From NCBI GenBank assembly GCA_047638695.1, contig JBLINY010000014.1, positions 1 through 64,000 of the forward strand: a stretch of 64,000 bases of DNA. Reading direction: 5' to 3'. Origin of the DNA: JAHECQ01 sp047638695. GTDB taxonomy: Bacteria > Actinomycetota > Acidimicrobiia > Acidimicrobiales > SZUA-35. How positions within the stretch are numbered: position 1 is the stretch's first letter; the number at the start of each line of letters is the position of its first letter. The notes beneath the pieces were generated by a model. That model worked only from the letters and a program-made list of their open reading frames with translations. It was not told where the DNA came from and did no database searches. This document shows, one piece after another, positions 33,353-42,504 of the stretch. A program made the translations under genes and the position numbers.

Positions 33353-35350
33353 TCTCGAGACGAACTCGTCGCTCTCGCTGAAGTTCACCATCAGGCTGCC
33401 GCGAGTAAGGCCGGAACGTAGCTGGGTCTTCCAGTAGCCCAGACCATCGGAATCGGGTGGTCGCTGCATGACGTTCTGGTAAACGAGCCGGACGAAGGCG
33501 TCATCGTTGAGGATGCCGTATCGCTCGCGGAACTCGGGTGTGTCAGCGAATGATGAACTGATCTGTTGCAACGGCAGACCGGTAGCCAACCAGTAGTGAA
33601 GGCCCTCTTCGTCAGCCTCTCGTAGAAAGTACGCTCGGTACAGTCGAGCGACCGGCCCGTTGCTCTCCGCCTGATTGATGCGAACTCGGGTGCCATCGAT
33701 GAACTCTTGGGACTCTGAGAAGCCGATCATCACCCGGCCCCGCGAGTCTCCGGTGGCCAACCGACCGGCCCAGTAGCTGAGCCCTGCGCTATCGGGATCG
33801 CGACCGAGAACGTTGCGGTAGACCAGCTGTACGAAACCCCGGTCGTCGAGGCTGCCGTAGCGGGATGCGAACTCGGGCGCCTTGGCGAACGCCTCTGAGA
33901 CATGGGCCAGACTGCGGCCTCCAGACATCTCGCGTTGCCAGTAGGTCAACCCCGAGTAGTCGGGTAAGCGGAGGAAGTACGCCAGGTACAACCGAGAAAG
34001 CTGGAGTCGTTGGGTGGCGATGGTGCTTGGTGTCGAGCCGTTGGCGCCCGGCGTGGCGAAAGGGCCGCTGAGAAAGCCGAGGTCGCCGAAACTCTGACCG
34101 ACGATGCCCGAACCATCCGCCTTCAGCCAACTGTCGAGCACGTTGCTGTAGACGTTCCGATAGTCGACGGCGGTGCGGATGTTGCCCCGGTTGTCGGGAT
34201 TGGCGAGCGAAGGAATGCCGCCGTAGAAGCCGCCCTTCACCCCCGCCCCGACAGCAAGCCACGTGTTGGCAGCTCCATGGTCGGTACCAGCCGAATTGTT
34301 GGGCTTGATCCGACGACCGAACTCCGATGCCGCCAACACCATTGTTCGACCCGCGAAGGCAGGCGAGAGGGTTTGGTAGAAGGCGGCAAGCCCGGTCTCG
34401 AACTCGGCCATGCGCTCGTTGTGCATGCGCGGTTGGTTGGCGTGGCTGTCGAAATCACCGAACATGACGTGGAAGACGCGAACGCCGAGGTTGGCATTGA
34501 TGAGCCGAGCGGCCAGCGTGAGCTTGGTCGAGAGCTCGCCACCGGGGAGTTCGCCGCTGTATGCGTCGCCAAGCCGGCCAGCGACGAGCAATGCCTCGCT
34601 GCCGTTTGCGGCCAGGGCATCACCCCATGGTCCGAGGCCAGTCGATCCGGCGCTGGCTCCAATGGTGTGAAGCGCTGCGTACTGCCGCTGCGACCACGGT
34701 TCTGTGTCGGCTTCGAAGAGCCCTCCCTGATAAGAGGGCAGGGCAAGCGCCTGACGCTGTTGGCCCCGCATGACCAGTGGCACGTTCCTGCCAATAGCCA
34801 CAGCGTGGAACGGGTCGTCGCCGCCTGGAAGGCCATCGACATAACGACCGAGCCAGCCCGATGTGGCTGAACCAGCTGCCGATGAGCCGTGCATGATGCG
34901 GCCCATCGAGGTGAAGTGACTGAGGTCGGGACTGGGATGACCAACACCTTCGATGATGGCAACGTTGCCCTGCTCCCAGTGGGCCTTCAGCGTCACCAGC
35001 GACGGATGTAGCCCTCGGTGAGGGCTCAGGGGCAGAGTCGAGCTGGCGGGGATGGCAAGGTTGCCTCGCTGGCCGTAATAGGTGCCATCAGCGATGGGAA
35101 CCACCGTGTTGAGGCCGTCGTTGCCTCCGACCATGGTGATGACAACTAGCACCCCATCTGAGGGGCCGAGCGGCACCGCGGCCGCGGCCTGATCGGCCAG
35201 CCATGTCGGCATCATCGACAGGGCCGTGGCCGCGCCGGCTGTCTGCAGGAACCGTCGCCGTTTCAGGCTGGCCGGGTCTCGGGGGGCTGGGGTCGAGAGA
35301 GCATCGACGACATCGCCGGTTGTCGGATCGAGAGCGGAGAAACGAGTCAT
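33341..35350 (-). CDS. Tat-exported DUF1501 protein with four DUF4214 repeats
   Basis: 669 residues from the ATG at 35350. Twin-arginine signal LKRRRFLQTAGAATALSMMP near residue 30. Residues 65-430 are DUF1501, a sulfatase/alkaline-phosphatase-like fold (VITMVGGNDGLNTVVPI, FHVMFGDFDSHANQPRMH, SEFGRRIKPNNSAGTDHG). The C-terminal 220 residues hold four repeats of about 50 residues, each ending in S-x-A-F/G-F-x-x-S/T-P/Q-E-F, of the DUF4214 type (YRNVLGRDPDSAGLSYWAGR). It likely acts at the cell surface. Its ATG overlaps the DUF1800 stop by 4 bases. Confidence 0.88.
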   Translation of the reverse strand: MTRFSALDPTTGDVVDALSTPAPRDPASLKRRRFLQTAGAATALSMMPTWLADQAAAAVPLGPSDGVLVVITMVGGNDGLNTVVPIADGTYYGQRGNLAIPASSTLPLSPHRGLHPSLVTLKAHWEQGNVAIIEGVGHPSPDLSHFTSMGRIMHGSSAAGSATSGWLGRYVDGLPGGDDPFHAVAIGRNVPLVMRGQQRQALALPSYQGGLFEADTEPWSQRQYAALHTIGASAGSTGLGPWGDALAANGSEALLVAGRLGDAYSGELPGGELSTKLTLAARLINANLGVRVFHVMFGDFDSHANQPRMHNERMAEFETGLAAFYQTLSPAFAGRTMVLAASEFGRRIKPNNSAGTDHGAANTWLAVGAGVKGGFYGGIPSLANPDNRGNIRTAVDYRNVYSNVLDSWLKADGSGIVGQSFGDLGFLSGPFATPGANGSTPSTIATQRLQLSRLYLAYFLRLPDYSGLTYWQREMSGGRSLAHVSEAFAKAPEFASRYGSLDDRGFVQLVYRNVLGRDPDSAGLSYWAGRLATGDSRGRVMIGFSESQEFIDGTRVRINQAESNGPVARLYRAYFLREADEEGLHYWLATGLPLQQISSSFADTPEFRERYGILNDDAFVRLVYQNVMQRPPDSDGLGYWKTQLRSGLTRGSLMVNFSESDEFVSRSGS

Positions 35351-36639
35351 GCGAGCTGGAACTCCGGCGTCAGGGGGACGAGGTAGAGCAGACCGGGGCG
35401 CTCGGCCCACGGCGATCCTGCCCGACTCTCCTCGACGTAGTTGCGTAGGGCAGAAACGGTGACGGCCGAAGGTTCGTAGATGCCGTGCATCTCGAGGGCG
35501 GCGCTCACGGCATCGGCGACCGAGAGGTCGGAGCTGTTGGCCAAATTGTTGGCTTTCACTCCCCGCCATCGAAGAGAACTGGCGAATTGGCTCTTGCCCC
35601 ACATGCCGGGCGCTGAAATCCAGTAACTATTGCTTTTCCAACCCGAAACATCGGGTGGCGAGAACGGTTCTTGGCCCATCGACTCCAGTGTCCACTGGGG
35701 GTTTGCTTCGTCGCAGTTGAGCCCGCTGGCGCGCATGCCAGCGACGGCGTACTCGACGGGGCTGCGAACCAGCCCTTGTTTTGCCTTCGTCGAGCGGAAC
35801 TGTGGGTGTAACAAGATGGCCCGAATGAGCGCCGTGATATTCATGTTCGAAGCCCGAAAGGAGGCCGCTACCGCCTCGACTACCTCGGGCTCAGGGCTCG
35901 GGTAGGCCAGGAATGACCATAACTTCTTGGCCAAGAACAGCGAGGTCTGGGTGCGAGGCGGTCCATCAATGAGGTGACTGATGATCGCCGACCCGTCCCA
36001 ATCGGCGGTCACGCCCATGAAGGTCTTGGCGTCATTGTCATGATCGGCCGCCGTGAATTCGTAGGCGCCGGTGTCCTCGTTGACCCCGTGGCCGGTCCAG
36101 GCCCGGGCCGAGGCCTGTACATCGTCCTCGGTGTAGTGCCCGACGCCGAGAAGGAAAAGCTCCATGAGCTCGCGGGCGAAGTTCTCGTTCGGGCTGCCAG
36201 CGACGTTCTCGTTGTTGTCGAGATAGACGAGCATTGCCGGCTGATGAGACGTCAGCTGGATGAGGGAGTTCAGATCGCCCATGCCGTGGATGCGGAACAG
36301 CTGGTTCTGCTCGAACATCATCTGATGGTTGCTCACTTTCTGCATCGAACTGCAGAGGTGACCGTGCCAGAACAACACCATCTTCTCTGCAATCGGCGCA
36401 GGCGATGTACGGCAGCGCTCGAGCCAGAAGTGCACCATGTCGACGTATTTTTCGTACCAACCGCGGTTGGGATCGAGGTTCGGCACGTTCTGGCTCACCG
36501 GTGGCGCGGCGCTGGTGTTGAGCACAGCCTCAACCGCTGCAGGCCAGTCGAGCGGTGTGAGAGCGTTGATTTCGGCGCGGGTGCCGCCGAATCCGACTCG
36601 TCGCAGCAGGTGCGCTATGTCGGAGAAGGACGAAGGCAT
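35347..36639 (-). CDS. DUF1800-family protein
   Basis: 430 residues. N-terminal FSDIAHLLRRVGFGGTRAEI, central MVLFWHGHLCSSMQKV, NFARELMELFLLGVGHYTEDDV, LAKKLWSFLAYPSP and MGQEPFSPPDVSGWK are the hallmarks of DUF1800, which nearly always travels with DUF1501. No signal peptide is visible. Members are thought to cooperate with their DUF1501 neighbour in an exported or surface process whose chemistry is unknown. First gene of the pair. Confidence 0.9.
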   Translation of the reverse strand: MPSSFSDIAHLLRRVGFGGTRAEINALTPLDWPAAVEAVLNTSAAPPVSQNVPNLDPNRGWYEKYVDMVHFWLERCRTSPAPIAEKMVLFWHGHLCSSMQKVSNHQMMFEQNQLFRIHGMGDLNSLIQLTSHQPAMLVYLDNNENVAGSPNENFARELMELFLLGVGHYTEDDVQASARAWTGHGVNEDTGAYEFTAADHDNDAKTFMGVTADWDGSAIISHLIDGPPRTQTSLFLAKKLWSFLAYPSPEPEVVEAVAASFRASNMNITALIRAILLHPQFRSTKAKQGLVRSPVEYAVAGMRASGLNCDEANPQWTLESMGQEPFSPPDVSGWKSNSYWISAPGMWGKSQFASSLRWRGVKANNLANSSDLSVADAVSAALEMHGIYEPSAVTVSALRNYVEESRAGSPWAERPGLLYLVPLTPEFQLA

Positions 36640-36740
36640 GGTGGTTCTATCGACTCAGGCAATAGGCAAACTTGAGGGGCGCACCGATAGCTTCTGATTA
36701 GCTTCGGCGTGCCCCGGGCGAGTGTGAGGAGCGTGCACCC

Positions 36741-37559
36741 TTGAGAATCGATGTGCTGCTCTCGCCGTTCGATGCGACTGTGGGTGGGCTGCGGGAGGCG
36801 GCAACGGCCGCAGACGAACTGGGTATCGAGGGTCTTTGGACCATGGACCACCTCACCGGCACCGTGCACGAGGGGCGAAAAACGGTGCTCGAGTCGCTGC
36901 TTTCGATGGCGGTAATGGCTGACGCGACTGAGCGCTGCCGCATCGGGCCGTTGGTGCTGAATGCCGTCCTTCGTCCGCCTGCCCTCTTGGCTCAATCGCT
37001 TGCCGGTTTGTATGAGCTCGCCGAGGGCCGGCTCATCGTTGGTTTGGGGGCCGGTGGTGGTGGTGGTGGCGATTACGGGGCCGAACTCTCGGCGGCGGGC
37101 CTGGTCGATCATCGCCCCGGCGTGCGGCGGCAGCGTTGTTCAGAAACGGTCGAGATCCTTCGACACCTGTGGAGCGGCTCTGACGAGTCATGGAGCGGAG
37201 AGCTTCACCAACTCGGTGGTGGTACGGGATTCGCAGCAATAGAGCTCCCTCCTCCCATCGTGATCGGCGGCTACGGCCCGAAGATGGCAACCCTCGCCGG
37301 CAAGCTCGCCGATGGCTTCAACACGGTGGCCACTCACCCCGAACTGCGCCAACTGCTTACGGTCGCCCGGTCTGCCGCTGCTGTCTCTTCGCGCTCCGAG
37401 CCTTTTGAGAGCAGCGTGTACGCCCGCTACGACCCGCTTTGGCTCGATCCCGATTCCGACGAACGGCAGCGACTCACCGATGCCGGGGTCGACACGCTGA
37501 TTCTGATTTTGCAGGCGCCGCACGACCTCGATGTGCTCGAGCGCATCGGCCGGCCCTGA
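36741..37559 (+). CDS. Short LLM-class flavin/F420-dependent oxidoreductase
   Basis: 272 residues from a TTG at 36741; the GAGGAG at 36726-36731 is a good ribosome binding site for it. LLM features: TAADELGIEGLWTMDHLTG, RCRIGPLVLNAVLRPPALLA and GRLIVGLGAGGGGGGDYGAE, with a loop of six glycines in place of the usual G-x-G-W. PIVIGGYGPKMATLAGKLAD follows. Shorter than the family's usual 290-350 residues. It lies about 80 bases upstream of hrpA, same strand. Confidence 0.85.
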   Translation: MRIDVLLSPFDATVGGLREAATAADELGIEGLWTMDHLTGTVHEGRKTVLESLLSMAVMADATERCRIGPLVLNAVLRPPALLAQSLAGLYELAEGRLIVGLGAGGGGGGDYGAELSAAGLVDHRPGVRRQRCSETVEILRHLWSGSDESWSGELHQLGGGTGFAAIELPPPIVIGGYGPKMATLAGKLADGFNTVATHPELRQLLTVARSAAAVSSRSEPFESSVYARYDPLWLDPDSDERQRLTDAGVDTLILILQAPHDLDVLERIGRP

Positions 37560-37638
37560 GTCCGAATCAGGGCGCTCGACTGAGGCAAAACGGGCGCAGC
37601 TAGCCTATGCCCGGTGCACATTGCGGGAACGGGCTGAC

Positions 37639-40600
37639 GTGGATATCTCGTATCCGCCCGAGCTCCCGATCTCCGAACGGGTGGCCGAGATCAGCGCCGC
37701 CATTACCGACCACCAAGTTGTCGTGGTCGCGGGCGAAACCGGTTCGGGAAAGAGCACCCAATTGCCGAAAATCTGCCTCGAACTCGGACGCGGGGTCGAG
37801 GGTCGCATCGGGCATACCCAGCCGCGGCGCCTCGCAGCCCGATCTGTGGCCGAGCGTGTGGCGGAAGAACTCTCGGTGTCGGTCGGCAACGAAGTCGGGT
37901 TCGCCGTGCGCTTCAACGATCGAGTGGGTGCCAACACTCGTCTGAAGGTCATGACCGATGGCATCTTGCTGGCCGAGATTCAGCGAGATCGGATGCTGAC
38001 GGGCTACGACACCCTGATAATTGACGAAGCCCACGAGCGAAGTCTCAACATCGACTTCCTCCTGGGGTATCTCAAACAGCTTCTGCCCCGACGGCCAGAC
38101 CTTCGGCTAATTATCACCTCCGCCACCATCGACACCGAGCGCTTCTCTCAGCACTTCGGCGATGCACCGGTGATCGAGGTGACGGGTCGAACCCACCCGG
38201 TCGAGCTTCGCTACCGGCCTCTCTCGGGGCCTGAGGTTGCTGAAGACCGGGACCAGTCTCAGGGGATCTGCGACGCGGTGCAGGACCTTGTGCGCGAAGG
38301 ACCCGGCGACATCCTGGTCTTCTGTAGTGGAGAACGCGAGATTCGGGATGCAGCCGATGCATTGGGTGAGCTCAAGCTCAACGACACGGAAATCTTTCCG
38401 CTTTTCGCCCGCTTGTCGAGCGCCGAGCAGCACCGGGTGTTCCAGTCTCATCGTGGTCGTCGCATCGTCTTGGCGACCAACGTGGCGGAAACCAGCCTGA
38501 CGGTGCCCGGCATCCTCTTTGTTGTCGATCCCGGCACCGCTCGTATTTCTCGCTACAACCTACGTACCAAAGTGCAGCGACTCCCGATCGAGGCCGTATC
38601 GCAGGCATCGGCCAATCAGCGGGCTGGTCGGTGCGGTCGGGTGGCGCCCGGCATCTGCATCCGACTGTATTCCGAGGACGACTTCGACAGCCGTCCCGAG
38701 TTCACCGAGCCCGAGATTCAGCGAACCAACCTCAGCTCCGTCATCTTGCAGATGGCGGCGCTTGACCTCGGCGAAATCGAGGCCTTTCCGTTCGTGCAGC
38801 CGCCCGATCGGCGCAACATTCGCGACGGCATTCTGCTGCTGGAAGAGCTTGGCGCGGTCGACCCCGAGCATCAGGGAACCAAGCAGTGGCTCACTCCATT
38901 GGGCCGACAGCTCGCTCGCCTCCCGCTCGACCCCCGGCTGGCCCGCATGATCATCGAGGCCGACCGCTTCGATTGTGTGCACGAGGTGCTGGTCATTACC
39001 GCCGGCATGTCGATTCAAGATCCCCGAGAGCGTCCCCGAGACAAGCAGCAGGTAGCCGACGAATTCCATCGCCGTTTCGCCGACGAGCACTCGGACTTCT
39101 TGTCGCTGCTGCATCTGTGGGAGTACGTCAACGACGAGAAGAAGTCGCGTTCGTCGGGGCAGTTCCGTCGGATGTGCAAGAAGGAATTTCTGAACTGGTC
39201 GCGGCTTCGCGAGTGGCAAGACCTGCACAGTCAGCTCCGGCGAGTCTCCAACGACATGAAACTCCGCCGCAATCGGCGACCAGCTGCGCCCGACGACATC
39301 CATCGGGCCCTGCTCGCCGGTTTGTTGTCTCATGTCGGCCAGATTCGTCCACCAGACAAGGGGAAGGGCGGCGGCGAGCGCGGCAGCCGGGCACCTGACA
39401 AGCGACGGACCGGGCGCGAATACATGGGTGCTCGGAGCTCCCGCTTTGCCATCGACCGCAGTTCGGCCCTGGCTGGCAGTGGTACCGAGTGGGTGATGGC
39501 GGCAGAGCTGGTCGAGACCAACCGGATGTGGGCTCGTCTGGTGGCGCCCATCGAACCCGAGTGGGCCGAAGACTTGGCCGGCTCGCTTGCCACTCGTAGT
39601 CACGACGAGCCGGTGTGGGACTCGACTCGTGCTTCGGCCGTCGTCCACGAACGAGTCACTCTTTTCGGGCTGTCGTTGGTCGTTGGGCGACGGGTGCAGT
39701 ATGTCAACGTCGATCCGAAGGGCGCTCGACTCCTTTTCATCGAGACGGCGTTGGTCGATGGTCGCTGGGAAGTCGACTACCCGTTCCAGAAGCAACACGC
39801 TGCGACTCGACGTGAGGCCATGGCGCTTGAAGCTCGAACTCGGCACCCCGGTCACGGGGTGGATCGAGAGCGACTGATCGCCTTCTATGAAGCACGCCTT
39901 GGTTCCGGTGTTGCAAACGCCAAGGCCTTCGACCGGTGGTGGAAACGGACGGTTCCGACTGCCCCAGACGTATTCGATATGCAGTTGGCTGACGTGACTC
40001 GGGCTGATCCAGATCTGATCGACGCCGCTGCCTTCCCCGACTGGTGGACTGAACCAACAGGACGATTCCGAGTCCACTATGAGCTCGACCCCGACAGCGA
40101 GAGCGATGGCGTGACCATCGAGCTCCCAATGGCCAAACTCAAATCGGTCGATGCCGCCCCGTTTACCTGGAACGTTCCGGGCCATCACGAGGAGCTCATC
40201 GCCGGGTTGCTGCGGAGCTTGCCCCGAGACGTCCGGAAGCCGTTCGTACCTATCCCCGACACCGCGGCCGACGTTCTCGGCGAGCTCGAACGAGGTGTGG
40301 GCGACATCCGAGTCGCGCTGGCGACCTCACTGACCAAGCGCTCGGGTGTCAGTGTCCAACCATCGATGCTGCGCCTCGATGCCATTCCCGCTCACCTCCG
40401 ACCCACCTTGCTGTTGCTCGACGAGTCAGGCGAGCCATTCCTCGAGAGCAAGGATCTTGAAGCTCTGAAGCAGGCAATGGACGACCGAGTGCGTTCGTCT
40501 TTGGACGAGGCGACGCATGATGTCGAACGCATCGGTCTCACCAGCTGGGACTTGGGTTCACTCCCCCGCACGGTCGAGACGACCAGCGAGGGCCACACGG

Positions 40601-41370
40601 TCAAGGCCTATCCGGCCCTGGCAGATCGAGAATCCGCAGTCGACATCGTGCTTGCAGCATCCGTTGAAGAACAGACGGACAGCCATTGGGAGGGCACTCG
40701 CCGGCTGCTCAGGTTCGGTATGGCCGCCCCGGTGAAGCAACTCGACCGGGCATTGTCGAATGAGGCCAAACTTGCGCTGGCTGCTGGCGATCAGGGCCGG
40801 GCCAGCTGGTACAACGACGCCATCACCTGTGTGCTCGACCACCTCCTGGAGCGCCACGGAGGTCTGGTCTGGGATGCTGACGGCTTCGACGCGCTGCTGC
40901 GTTCGGTCAGGGCCGATTTCGCCGATGCCCTCGTGACGGCCGCGGGCAACGTCGAGCGATTGGCCGTTGCCTATCAAGACATGCGGTTGGCTTTGCTGCA
41001 AGGCCGTGGATCGGCGACCTCACTCGCAGATTGCCGACAGCACATCGAGCGGCTCGTCTACGACGGTTTCCTCACCGCCGTCGGCCTCGACCGGCTCGCC
41101 GACATCGAGCGTTACGTCGCCGGATTGCGGTACCGGCTAGACCGCCTCGATGACGGTCAACGCGACGCTCAACTGATGGCCCAGTGTCACGGACTCGAAG
41201 CCGACTACGCCGCTGCTGCGGCCAGGCTTCCCTGGTCGGCCGAGATCGAGGACATCGGTTGGATGCTCGAAGAGTTCCGCGTCAGCACCTTCGCTCAACC
41301 CATAGGCGCCGGCTCCCCGGTCAGTGCCAAACGCATCCGCAAAGCGCTCGGCACTCTCACCCCCGCGTAA
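37639..41370 (+). CDS. hrpA: ATP-dependent RNA helicase HrpA
   Basis: 1243 residues from the GTG at 37639 (TTG at 37621 is also possible). Walker A VVVAGETGSGKSTQLPK at about residue 28-44, motif Ia TQPRRLAARSVAERVAE, DEAH box LIIDEAHERSLNIDF near 127, ITSATID, and motif VI QRAGRCGRV. The HA2/OB-fold region follows and the C-terminal 550 residues are the DUF3418 domain special to HrpA. It is a 3'-5' DEAH RNA helicase; in E. coli it rescues stalled or collided ribosomes. Length fits the family (about 1300). Confidence 0.95.
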   Translation: MDISYPPELPISERVAEISAAITDHQVVVVAGETGSGKSTQLPKICLELGRGVEGRIGHTQPRRLAARSVAERVAEELSVSVGNEVGFAVRFNDRVGANTRLKVMTDGILLAEIQRDRMLTGYDTLIIDEAHERSLNIDFLLGYLKQLLPRRPDLRLIITSATIDTERFSQHFGDAPVIEVTGRTHPVELRYRPLSGPEVAEDRDQSQGICDAVQDLVREGPGDILVFCSGEREIRDAADALGELKLNDTEIFPLFARLSSAEQHRVFQSHRGRRIVLATNVAETSLTVPGILFVVDPGTARISRYNLRTKVQRLPIEAVSQASANQRAGRCGRVAPGICIRLYSEDDFDSRPEFTEPEIQRTNLSSVILQMAALDLGEIEAFPFVQPPDRRNIRDGILLLEELGAVDPEHQGTKQWLTPLGRQLARLPLDPRLARMIIEADRFDCVHEVLVITAGMSIQDPRERPRDKQQVADEFHRRFADEHSDFLSLLHLWEYVNDEKKSRSSGQFRRMCKKEFLNWSRLREWQDLHSQLRRVSNDMKLRRNRRPAAPDDIHRALLAGLLSHVGQIRPPDKGKGGGERGSRAPDKRRTGREYMGARSSRFAIDRSSALAGSGTEWVMAAELVETNRMWARLVAPIEPEWAEDLAGSLATRSHDEPVWDSTRASAVVHERVTLFGLSLVVGRRVQYVNVDPKGARLLFIETALVDGRWEVDYPFQKQHAATRREAMALEARTRHPGHGVDRERLIAFYEARLGSGVANAKAFDRWWKRTVPTAPDVFDMQLADVTRADPDLIDAAAFPDWWTEPTGRFRVHYELDPDSESDGVTIELPMAKLKSVDAAPFTWNVPGHHEELIAGLLRSLPRDVRKPFVPIPDTAADVLGELERGVGDIRVALATSLTKRSGVSVQPSMLRLDAIPAHLRPTLLLLDESGEPFLESKDLEALKQAMDDRVRSSLDEATHDVERIGLTSWDLGSLPRTVETTSEGHTVKAYPALADRESAVDIVLAASVEEQTDSHWEGTRRLLRFGMAAPVKQLDRALSNEAKLALAAGDQGRASWYNDAITCVLDHLLERHGGLVWDADGFDALLRSVRADFADALVTAAGNVERLAVAYQDMRLALLQGRGSATSLADCRQHIERLVYDGFLTAVGLDRLADIERYVAGLRYRLDRLDDGQRDAQLMAQCHGLEADYAAAAARLPWSAEIEDIGWMLEEFRVSTFAQPIGAGSPVSAKRIRKALGTLTPA

Positions 41371-41381
41371 CCTCGAACCTG

Positions 41382-41580
41382 GCCGCCAGGGGCTGCGTCG
41401 CCCGCGAATCGGTAGAGAGGCCACGTGTCGGCCTTCAGCTGGAAGGTGCCGTTGGAGCGTTCGGTCACGGTGAACACATCGGGGTCCAAGCCAGCCGGCA
41501 AGTCAGCTGACTCGACGAGCGCGGGCGGCCAAGCATCAGCGCAAGCTGCCGCGCAGGTTGGACTGCCATCCCTGTCATCA
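41382..41580 (-). pseudogene. Fragment of a PF03640-type secreted lipoprotein repeat
   Basis: Reads DDRDGSPTCAAACADAWPPA, then LVESADLPAGLDPDVFTVTE, then LKADTWPLYRFAGDAAPG on the minus strand. That is the conserved core of the COG4315/PF03640 secreted repeat (Cys-x3-Cys, AWPP, WPLY-x-F-x-x-D-x-x-PG). No start, signal peptide or lipobox can be found upstream in frame, and homology stops 11 bases from the hrpA stop. Both ends are therefore missing. Intact homologues usually sit beside ECF sigma/anti-sigma genes, as here. Confidence 0.7.
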
Positions 41581-41642
41581 ATTGCCGGTTGTTCGCATGT
41601 TTGATTCCTCTCGTTGGCGGGTGGTTGGTCTTGGCCGTTGGG

Positions 41643-41735
41643 TCAGGCTTCGATGGTGATGACGCCGGTCATCGATGGGTGGATTGAGCAGAAGAACTCG
41701 TAAGTCCCAGGTTCGGTTGGGAGGGTGAAGCCGGG
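41643..41735 (-). pseudogene. C-terminal fragment of a plastocyanin-like cupredoxin
   Basis: PGFTLPTEPGTYEFFCSIHP followed by SMTGVITIEA and a stop is the end of a type 1 copper protein, with Cys, His and Met ligands spaced as in plastocyanin/amicyanin. The upstream part of the same frame (to a GTG at 41906) is basic and threonine-rich without cupredoxin strands, the first His ligand or a signal peptide. The first two thirds of the gene seem lost. Confidence 0.65.
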
Positions 41736-41934
41736 GCGGTTGGCGGTTTGGCGGTAATCGTTGTTGGTTCGGTGATCATGGTTTCGGGTTCCCTGTCGAT
41801 CGTGTGCACAACGGGTGGTTCGAGTCGCCTCAGTTGCGGATTCGATGTCCTGTACGCTGGGCGGCTCACTCTGGTTCGCGATTTCCCAGATTGTTTTCGA
41901 AGTCACGATTTGAGTGCACGATGTAAGGACGTAC

Positions 41935-42504
41935 GTGAGCGAGCTGATGGCCCAGTTTCGGGCGGGAGACGAAGAGGCAGTACGAGAGGTTCACCAGCGT
42001 TATGGCGGAGCGGTTCGCACGATCGCTCGCTCGATGCTGTCGGATCCGGAGCTGATCGCAGAGGTGGTCCAGCAGACGTTCGTCAAGGCATGGCGGGGAG
42101 CTGCGAGTTTCGACCAAGACCGAGAGATCGCGCCTTGGCTCTACGCCATCGCCCGACGTACCACGATTGACCTGATTCGGCGGGAAGACAGGACTGCGCT
42201 TCTATCCACTGAAGAGGAGGGAGATGTGGCCGTCACCACCATTTCCTTCGATCGAGTGTGGGAGGTATGGGAGGTTCGGCGCGCGGTCGACGATCTTCCG
42301 GCCGGTGAGCGCGACGTCGTACGCTTGTGCAACTTGGAAGGGTTCACTCATGAAGAGGTGGCCGGAGCGCTGGGGATCCCGGTGGGAACAGTGAAATCGC
42401 GGTCAGGACGTGCATATAAGCGTCTGGCTGCCGCTCTCCGGCACTTGGACCTGTTCGCGAACCAAACCGACGGCTCCCACGTAGAGGGGGGTGAACCGAG
42501 ATGA
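41935..42504 (+). CDS. ECF-subfamily RNA polymerase sigma factor
   Basis: 189 residues from the GTG at 41935, preceded by an AAGGA at 41925-41929; a GTG at 41914 is in frame but lacks this site. Region 2: AVREVHQRYGGAVRTIARSM, AEVVQQTFVKAWRGAASFD, and IAPWLYAIARRTTIDLIRRE, the promoter -10 contact. Region 4: DLPAGERDVVRLCNLEGFTH, EEVAGALGIPVGTVKSRSGR. It directs transcription of a stress or envelope regulon and is coupled (ATGA) to its anti-sigma gene. Confidence 0.93.
   Translation: MSELMAQFRAGDEEAVREVHQRYGGAVRTIARSMLSDPELIAEVVQQTFVKAWRGAASFDQDREIAPWLYAIARRTTIDLIRREDRTALLSTEEEGDVAVTTISFDRVWEVWEVRRAVDDLPAGERDVVRLCNLEGFTHEEVAGALGIPVGTVKSRSGRAYKRLAAALRHLDLFANQTDGSHVEGGEPR

Larger units (their letters stand above)
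41371..41913. other. Gene-poor region with two decayed secreted-protein fragments
   Basis: 543 bases between hrpA and the sigma-factor gene. It contains only the two minus-strand fragments listed separately. Between 41736 and 41913 no intact gene is seen; this stretch should carry the sigma-factor promoter, but no clear -35/-10 pair is recognisable by eye. Confidence 0.6.

Noticed and set aside
38560..40188. Long minus-strand open frame opposite hrpA
   Set aside because: It is antisense to conserved helicase motifs and has no recognisable domains; typical of GC-rich antisense frames.
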